The notes under the pieces were generated by a model, which worked only from the letters and a program-made list of their open reading frames with translations, was not told the origin of the DNA and ran no database searches. Positions 59,526 to 64,000 of a stretch of DNA of 64,000 nucleotides are shown here, one piece after another (position 1 is the stretch's first letter; each line of letters opens with the position of its first letter). The position numbers and the translations under genes are program-made. This stretch comes from Amycolatopsis solani (GTDB lineage Bacteria > Actinomycetota > Actinomycetes > Mycobacteriales > Pseudonocardiaceae): positions 2,046,001-2,110,000 of the forward strand of contig NZ_JAWQJT010000003.1 of assembly GCF_033441515.1 (NCBI RefSeq). The letters are read 5' to 3'.

Positions 59526-61076
59526 GTGGCGCAGCACCCGCGGACGCTCGTGATGACCGGCTTGCTCGTCGTCGGCCTGGCCCTCGGCGTCACCTCGCTG
59601 ACGCTGAAGGCGGCCGATGGCGGCCATTCCGCGCTCGACACCGCGCTCAGCACCGCAACCGGCTTCCTCTTCCTGCTCGCGGGCGCGGTCGCGCACGTCC
59701 GGCGCCCGGCCAACCCGATCGGCGTGCTCATCGCGCTCGCCGGCGTCGCGCTGTTCCTCGAAGACCTGCAGTTCGCCCGTGACCCGGTGCTGTACACGAT
59801 CGCCGTGCCGCTGCGCGCCGCGTCCAGCCCGGTGATCGCGCACCTCGTGCTGGCGTTCCCGCACGGCAGGCTGCGGTCGCGGTGGGAACGGCTGCTCGTC
59901 GCCGCGGCGTACCTGGTGGTGCTCGGTTCGGGCGTGGTCGGGCTGCTGGCCGACGACGACCCGCGCGACCTGCTGGCGATCCGGCCGGGTTCGCACGGCG
60001 GCGCGTTCGCCGACCGCGCGCTCGAGCTCGCCGCGACGGCGATCAGCGCCGGCGTGGTCGTCGTGCTGCTCTACCGCTGGCTGACCGGGCGGCTGCCGCA
60101 GCGGCGCCTGCTGTCGCCGGTGATCACCATCGCGCTGCTGGGCGCGCTCACGTCGGGTGCGGGCACGGCGCTCGGCGACGGGCACCCGCTGTCGGCCCCG
60201 CTCTTGCAGGCGTACCGGATCCTGTTCTGCCTGTGGCCGCTGGCGTTCCTGGCCGGGGTGCTGCGCGCCCGCGTCGGCAACGCCGAGATGATCCGGCTGC
60301 TGCTGGAGCGCGACGGCACCGGGCTGGCCGCGCTGGTGCAGGACGACGAGGTCTGGAAGGACAGCCGGTCGATCGACGCGCTCAACGCGGCGGCCGGGCT
60401 GGTGCTCGACAACCAGCGGCTCACGGCGGAGCTGGAGCAGCGGCTGGCCGAGGTGCGCGCGTCGCGGGCGCGGCTGGTGGAGGCCGGCGATGAGGAACGC
60501 CGGCGGCTGGAGCGCGACCTGCACGACGGCGCCCAGCAGCGGCTGGTCAGCGTCGTGCTGCTGCTGAGGATGACCGGGCGCCGCTACGGCGACGGCCTGC
60601 CGCCGGAGGTGCGGGCCCTGCTCAGCGGCTCGGTCGACGAGCTGCAGACGGCGATCACCGAGCTGCGCGAGCTGGCCCGCGGCATCCGGCCGGCGATCCT
60701 CACCGAAGCGGGCTTGGCCGCGGCGGTCCGGTCGCTGGCCGAGCGCAGCCCGATGGACGTGGCGCTGGCGGTCGGCCCGGTGCCCCGGCTCGACGCGGCG
60801 GTGGAGGCGACGGCGTACTTCGTGACGTCGGAAGCGCTGACGAACGCGTTGAAGCACGCGCAGACCGACCACGTCGACGTCCGGATCACCACCGAGGGCG
60901 CGGAGCTGCGGGTCGAGGTGACCGACGCCGGCGTCGGCGGCGCGTCCCTCGACGGCGGGACCGGCTTGGCGGGCCTGCGCGACCGGGTGGATGCCCTCGG
61001 CGGCGACCTGACCGTCTCCAGCGGCCCCGGCGGCACCGCGGTCCACGCCGCCATCCCCCTGCCCGAAAAGCCGTGA
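59526..61076 (+). CDS. Membrane histidine kinase (HisKA_3 type), orphan
   Basis: A 516-residue sensor kinase. The N-terminal half has about eight membrane helices (residues about 8-255). A dimerisation/H-box follows: GDEERRRLERDLHDGAQQRL with the phosphorylated His. The HATPase domain shows SEALTNALKHAQ (N-box), VTDAGVGGA and GTGLAGLRDRVDALGG. It is a NarL-class kinase, but no response regulator gene follows. GTG 59526 has GGGAGGGG 5 nt upstream. Its stop codon lies inside a 27-bp perfect hairpin. Confidence 0.9.
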   Translation: MAQHPRTLVMTGLLVVGLALGVTSLTLKAADGGHSALDTALSTATGFLFLLAGAVAHVRRPANPIGVLIALAGVALFLEDLQFARDPVLYTIAVPLRAASSPVIAHLVLAFPHGRLRSRWERLLVAAAYLVVLGSGVVGLLADDDPRDLLAIRPGSHGGAFADRALELAATAISAGVVVVLLYRWLTGRLPQRRLLSPVITIALLGALTSGAGTALGDGHPLSAPLLQAYRILFCLWPLAFLAGVLRARVGNAEMIRLLLERDGTGLAALVQDDEVWKDSRSIDALNAAAGLVLDNQRLTAELEQRLAEVRASRARLVEAGDEERRRLERDLHDGAQQRLVSVVLLLRMTGRRYGDGLPPEVRALLSGSVDELQTAITELRELARGIRPAILTEAGLAAAVRSLAERSPMDVALAVGPVPRLDAAVEATAYFVTSEALTNALKHAQTDHVDVRITTEGAELRVEVTDAGVGGASLDGGTGLAGLRDRVDALGGDLTVSSGPGGTAVHAAIPLPEKP

Positions 61077-61126
61077 AGGCCTCCTTACCGGCCACAAGAG
61101 CCGGTAAGGAGGCCTTCACGGCTTTT
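61066..61126. terminator. Perfect 27-bp hairpin between histidine kinase and S53 peptidase genes
   Basis: Arms 61066-61092 and 61100-61126 are exact reverse complements with a 7-nt loop. Each arm ends in AAAA/TTTT, so both strands get a GC stem followed by a short U-tract, a bidirectional terminator. It includes the kinase stop codon (61074-61076) and ends 3 bp before the peptidase stop. Confidence 0.85.
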
Positions 61127-61128
61127 GC

Positions 61129-63060
61129 CTAGACGAGCAGCAGGAACAGCAGGCCGTTGGGCGTGCCGAGACCCGTCACGTCGTCGTAGCCGGGGGTGGT
61201 GTGGATGGTCAGGCCCTGGTAGTCGAGCGTGCGCACCGAGGTGAGCAGACCACCGGAAGCGTCGACCGAGTTGGCGTAGTCGACCCGCTCCACCGCGGCG
61301 TCCACGTGCTTCACGTCGCTGATCGCCGCGGTGCGGGAGGTCAGCTTGTAGATCACGGGGTTGATGAAGCCGTGGTGGAAGTGGTCGAAGCTGTCGGCCA
61401 CCGCCATGATGCCAGCGAACACCGGCGACGCGAGGCTCGTGCCGCCGATCCGGTACTGGTCGTAGTAGGCGCCGTCCGGGAAGGTCTGCGTCTGGCCGAC
61501 CAGGAAGCCGGTGTTCGGGTCGCCGATCGCCGAGATGTCCGGGACGACCCGGCCCTTCTTGTGGCCGGTCTGGTTCTTCGTGGACAGCGCGTCCGGCACG
61601 ACGCCCTTCTGGTAGAAGGGCTGCTCGAACAGCCGGCTCGTGCCGCCACCGGAACCGCTGGTGTAGTTGGCCGGGCCGTAGACACCGCCTGCCAGCGAGG
61701 ACTTGCTGGTCTCCCAGCCGGTCTCGAAGATCCGCTTGCCGTCCTTGCCGATCGCGATGGACGTGCCGCCGACCGCGGTGATCCACGGCGCCGAGGCGGA
61801 GAAGTCCGGCGACGGCGTGCCGAGGCGCGCGACCTCGTCGCCGTTGTCACCCGAGGAGAAGTAGACGCCGATGCCCTCGAGCACCGCCTGCAGCGAGATC
61901 TGGTTGAACACCTTGACCTCGTCGGCCGGGATGTCCTCGCCGGTGTCGCCGTAGGAGTTCGACACGATGTCGGCCTTGTGGCCGGCGATCACGTAGTTCA
62001 GCGCCACGTCGAGGGCGTTGTCCTCACAGGACTCACCGCCGACGTACAGGATGTCGGCGCCCGGCGCGAGACCGTGGGCGGCCTCGACGTCGAGGGTTTC
62101 CTCGCCGTACCAGCCCGCCGCGTCGCACTGGTCCGGCGGCTCGAGAACCGGGTTCGCCGGGAAGACGTGCTGCTTGAACTGGCTCTGCTTCAGCGGGTGC
62201 TGCGGGTCGTTCTTCTTGGCGTACGTGCTCGCGTCGGCGTAGATGGTCGGCGAGGCGAACGCGTCCACGATGGCGATCGTGGTGCCCTTGCCGTCCGCGC
62301 CGACCTTGTCGACACCGTAGGCCGAGCGCAGCTGGGCCGGGGTGTAGCCGCAGGGGGCGTAGGGCAGCTGCTTGCCGTTGTAGGCGGGATCGGTGGTGTC
62401 GATCTTCTCGCCGTAGTAGGCGCTGCACGGCCGCGCGTTGCGGAAGCCGGGGCCGGGCGCGACGTCGGACGGCGTCCCGGAACCGGTGGCGTGGTCCGGC
62501 TTGAACAGGTTGGTGGCCTGGTCGACACCGACGACGCCGAGGACGTCGTTGGCCAGGTTCGCCGGCACCGACAGGTTCTTGTCGGCGGCGCGCAGCGTCT
62601 GGCCCTTGACCTTGTACTTGGCCAGCTTGACGTCGAACGCCTGCTGCGTCTGGCCCGCGGTGCCGGTCGCTTCGACGTAGGCGCGGTTCGAGGGCACCTC
62701 GCCGATGCTGAAGCCGTTGCCGGTCAGCCACGACTTCACGGCGTTCACGGTCGCGTCGCTCGCGGCGAACCGGTCGCGCACCTGGTCGGGGCTCAGGTAC
62801 TGGCGGTAGGTCTTGCTGTCCGGATCGGACACGGCCTGGGCCAGCGCCTCGGCACCGGCGTTGTCGCGCTGGTTCAGGTAGACCCGGAAGCTCAGCTTCG
62901 CGGCGGGCGCGGTGTCGGCGACCTTCGCCTGCGCGTTCGCCCACAACGGGTGCGACTGCGGAATGTCCTGACGCCCCTGCGCGGACGCCGTCGCCGGCAG
63001 GGTGCCGGTCAGGCCACCCACCACCGCGAGCGAAAGGAGCAGGGTGGAGCTTCTTCGCAC
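61129..63060 (-). CDS. Secreted S53 (sedolisin/kumamolisin) serine-carboxyl peptidase
   Basis: A 643-residue exoprotease. Signal peptide at about 1-27 (ending ATASA), a pro-kumamolisin activation domain at about 30-190 (LSFRVYLNQRDNAGAEAL, YRQYLSPDQVRDRF), then the catalytic domain. The catalytic residues are E320 and D324 (GEETLDVEAAHG) and S542 (GGTSLASPVFAG). The C-terminal GYDDVTGLGTPNG is the calcium-binding region. It works at acid pH outside the cell. GTG 63060 has GAGGGAG 6 nt upstream. Confidence 0.94.
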   Translation of the reverse strand: MRRSSTLLLSLAVVGGLTGTLPATASAQGRQDIPQSHPLWANAQAKVADTAPAAKLSFRVYLNQRDNAGAEALAQAVSDPDSKTYRQYLSPDQVRDRFAASDATVNAVKSWLTGNGFSIGEVPSNRAYVEATGTAGQTQQAFDVKLAKYKVKGQTLRAADKNLSVPANLANDVLGVVGVDQATNLFKPDHATGSGTPSDVAPGPGFRNARPCSAYYGEKIDTTDPAYNGKQLPYAPCGYTPAQLRSAYGVDKVGADGKGTTIAIVDAFASPTIYADASTYAKKNDPQHPLKQSQFKQHVFPANPVLEPPDQCDAAGWYGEETLDVEAAHGLAPGADILYVGGESCEDNALDVALNYVIAGHKADIVSNSYGDTGEDIPADEVKVFNQISLQAVLEGIGVYFSSGDNGDEVARLGTPSPDFSASAPWITAVGGTSIAIGKDGKRIFETGWETSKSSLAGGVYGPANYTSGSGGGTSRLFEQPFYQKGVVPDALSTKNQTGHKKGRVVPDISAIGDPNTGFLVGQTQTFPDGAYYDQYRIGGTSLASPVFAGIMAVADSFDHFHHGFINPVIYKLTSRTAAISDVKHVDAAVERVDYANSVDASGGLLTSVRTLDYQGLTIHTTPGYDDVTGLGTPNGLLFLLLV

Positions 63061-63297
63061 AGAAATCTCCCTCTTCGAAAGCGGCCCCCAGAAAACGGGC
63101 CTTGGAACACCGGGTGAGACTAGATCGGTGTTCCGCTCGCGGGGAAGTGCTTGCGGAACCGTTATCTCGTCGCGAATTCACGTCCTGAGGGGCGTGGTGC
63201 GGAAATCCGATTTGTCGGACAAAAAACGCGAGGAATAGGCCTTTGTGCGCGCTAAGTCCGATTTCTCGCACCTCGTGCGGCGGTGGCGCACCCCCTA
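63061..63297. other. Intergenic region between ROK gene and S53 peptidase gene
   Basis: 237 bp with no gene. It carries a small palindrome TTTGTC-G-GACAAA (63211-63223) flanked by TCCGA/TCGGA, followed by an A-tract. This may be a terminator for the ROK gene or an operator. A possible -10 TAGTCT for the peptidase gene lies on the minus strand at 63123-63118. Confidence 0.4.
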
Positions 63298-64000
63298 CTA
63301 AAGTCGGGTGGTCCGTCCACTCGGGACAGTCCACTCCGTGACGGCACTTCGGCCGTCGCCGAGCCGGCGATCCACCGCGGCCGGCGCGAACACCGCGTCG
63401 ACGACCATCGCCACCGCGCCGCCGATCGCGTCACCGCGGCCGCCGATTTCGACGCGCAGGTTCTGCGTCGCCCGGGGCAGCGCCCGCCGGTAGAGCTCCT
63501 CGCGCACCCCGGCGACGAAGTGCGGCTCGGCGAGGTCGCCGGCGACCACGAGCACCCCCGGGTTCACCACGCACACCAGCGTCGCGAGCACCTCCCCCAC
63601 CTGCCGCCCGGCGATTTCGGCGAGCCGGATCGCGGCCGGCTCACCCGCGACGAGCCGTTCCCGCACGCCCGAGCCCGACGTCGTCGGCAAGCCCAGTTCC
63701 GTCAGGCGCGCGGCGAGGGCGCGCCCGCTGGCGACCGCCGCGAGGCAGCCGAGCGAGCCGCACAGGCAGGGCGCGTCCGGGTGGCCGGGCAGGCGGATGT
63801 GGCCGATGTCGCCCGCGCCGCCGTCGATGCCGCGGTAGACCTCGCCGCCGACGACCAGGCCGGCGCCGATGCCGGTGGACACCTTCACCACGACCAGCGC
63901 GGCCGAGTCCGGGTACCGGGCGCGGTGCTCGCCCAGCGCCATCAGGTTCGCGTCGTTGTCGACCAGCACGGGGGCGCCGAAGCGGGCGCCGAGGTGCGCG
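63298..64000 (-). CDS. ROK-family protein (sugar kinase or repressor), 5' end beyond the window
   Basis: At least 234 residues of a ROK protein; the frame is open through the right edge, so the N-terminus is missing. Visible features: DNDANLMALGEHR (catalytic Asp region), KVSTGIGAGLVVGGEVYRG, GDIGHIRL and the zinc motif CLCGSLGC. ROK proteins are either glucokinase-like or NagC/XylR-type repressors with an N-terminal winged helix. The deciding part is outside the window. Confidence 0.88.
   Translation of the reverse strand, partial: AHLGARFGAPVLVDNDANLMALGEHRARYPDSAALVVVKVSTGIGAGLVVGGEVYRGIDGGAGDIGHIRLPGHPDAPCLCGSLGCLAAVASGRALAARLTELGLPTTSGSGVRERLVAGEPAAIRLAEIAGRQVGEVLATLVCVVNPGVLVVAGDLAEPHFVAGVREELYRRALPRATQNLRVEIGGRGDAIGGAVAMVVDAVFAPAAVDRRLGDGRSAVTEWTVPSGRTTRL

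Overview
The window comes from a high-GC actinomycete. GTG starts, several apparently leaderless genes, a SARP-type regulator, a DasR-like operator, a deazaflavin (F420)-type oxidoreductase, a class III adenylate cyclase with an N-terminal helical domain and a DivIVA-type polarity protein all fit Pseudonocardiales. The overall style suggests Amycolatopsis or a close relative, but that is inference and no marker gene is present. No tRNA, rRNA, CRISPR array, IS element or prophage was seen.

Layout. 0-4 kb: two sodium/solute (acetate-type) symporters with a DUF485 partner. 3.9-7.5 kb: an ICL/PEPM-AhpD pair divergent from a MocR regulator, then an exported cyclophilin. 7.5-16.8 kb: propionate and ethylmalonyl-CoA carbon genes (meaB, thiolase, methylmalonyl-CoA epimerase, crotonyl-CoA carboxylase/reductase), then a coiled-coil polarity protein, a universal stress protein and an adenylate cyclase. 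16.8-24.9 kb: a compact phenylacetate cluster, paaZABCDE divergent from paaI-paaK-paaR, with two PaaR-like operators between them. 25-31.4 kb: TetR and AraC regulators with overlapping 3' ends, an AlkZ-like DNA glycosylase, and a Baeyer-Villiger-type monooxygenase/GMC oxidoreductase operon. 31.4-36.7 kb: a HEPN-like protein of unknown role, a PPOX-fold protein, a SARP-LysR chimeric regulator and a secreted chitinase under a dre-like site. 36.8-44 kb: tex, DUF1963, a small membrane protein and a nine-helix membrane NACHT NTPase. 43.9-49.6 kb: an acyl-CoA dehydrogenase/F420 oxidoreductase/hydratase operon, a DEAD-box helicase with a long leader, and an acyl-ACP desaturase with tandem operators. 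49.7-53.6 kb: a sulfonate/nitrate/taurine-type ABC transporter. 53.7-56.3 kb: a divergent set of nuclease-fold genes. 56.3-64 kb: QueA-like/SDR operon, NCS1 permease, orphan histidine kinase, sedolisin protease and a ROK protein cut by the window edge.

How it works together. Acetate uptake, thiolase, crotonyl-CoA carboxylase/reductase, methylmalonyl-CoA epimerase and MeaB are parts of C2/C4-to-propionyl/methylmalonyl-CoA metabolism, and the paa cluster feeds acetyl-CoA from aromatics into the same pool. Between these housekeeping blocks sit isolated accessory genes (HEPN-like, NACHT, nuclease trio) that look visibly less GC-biased. They are the best places to look for something new. Long perfect hairpins mark several gene ends, and three families of degenerate intergenic repeats fill the larger gaps.
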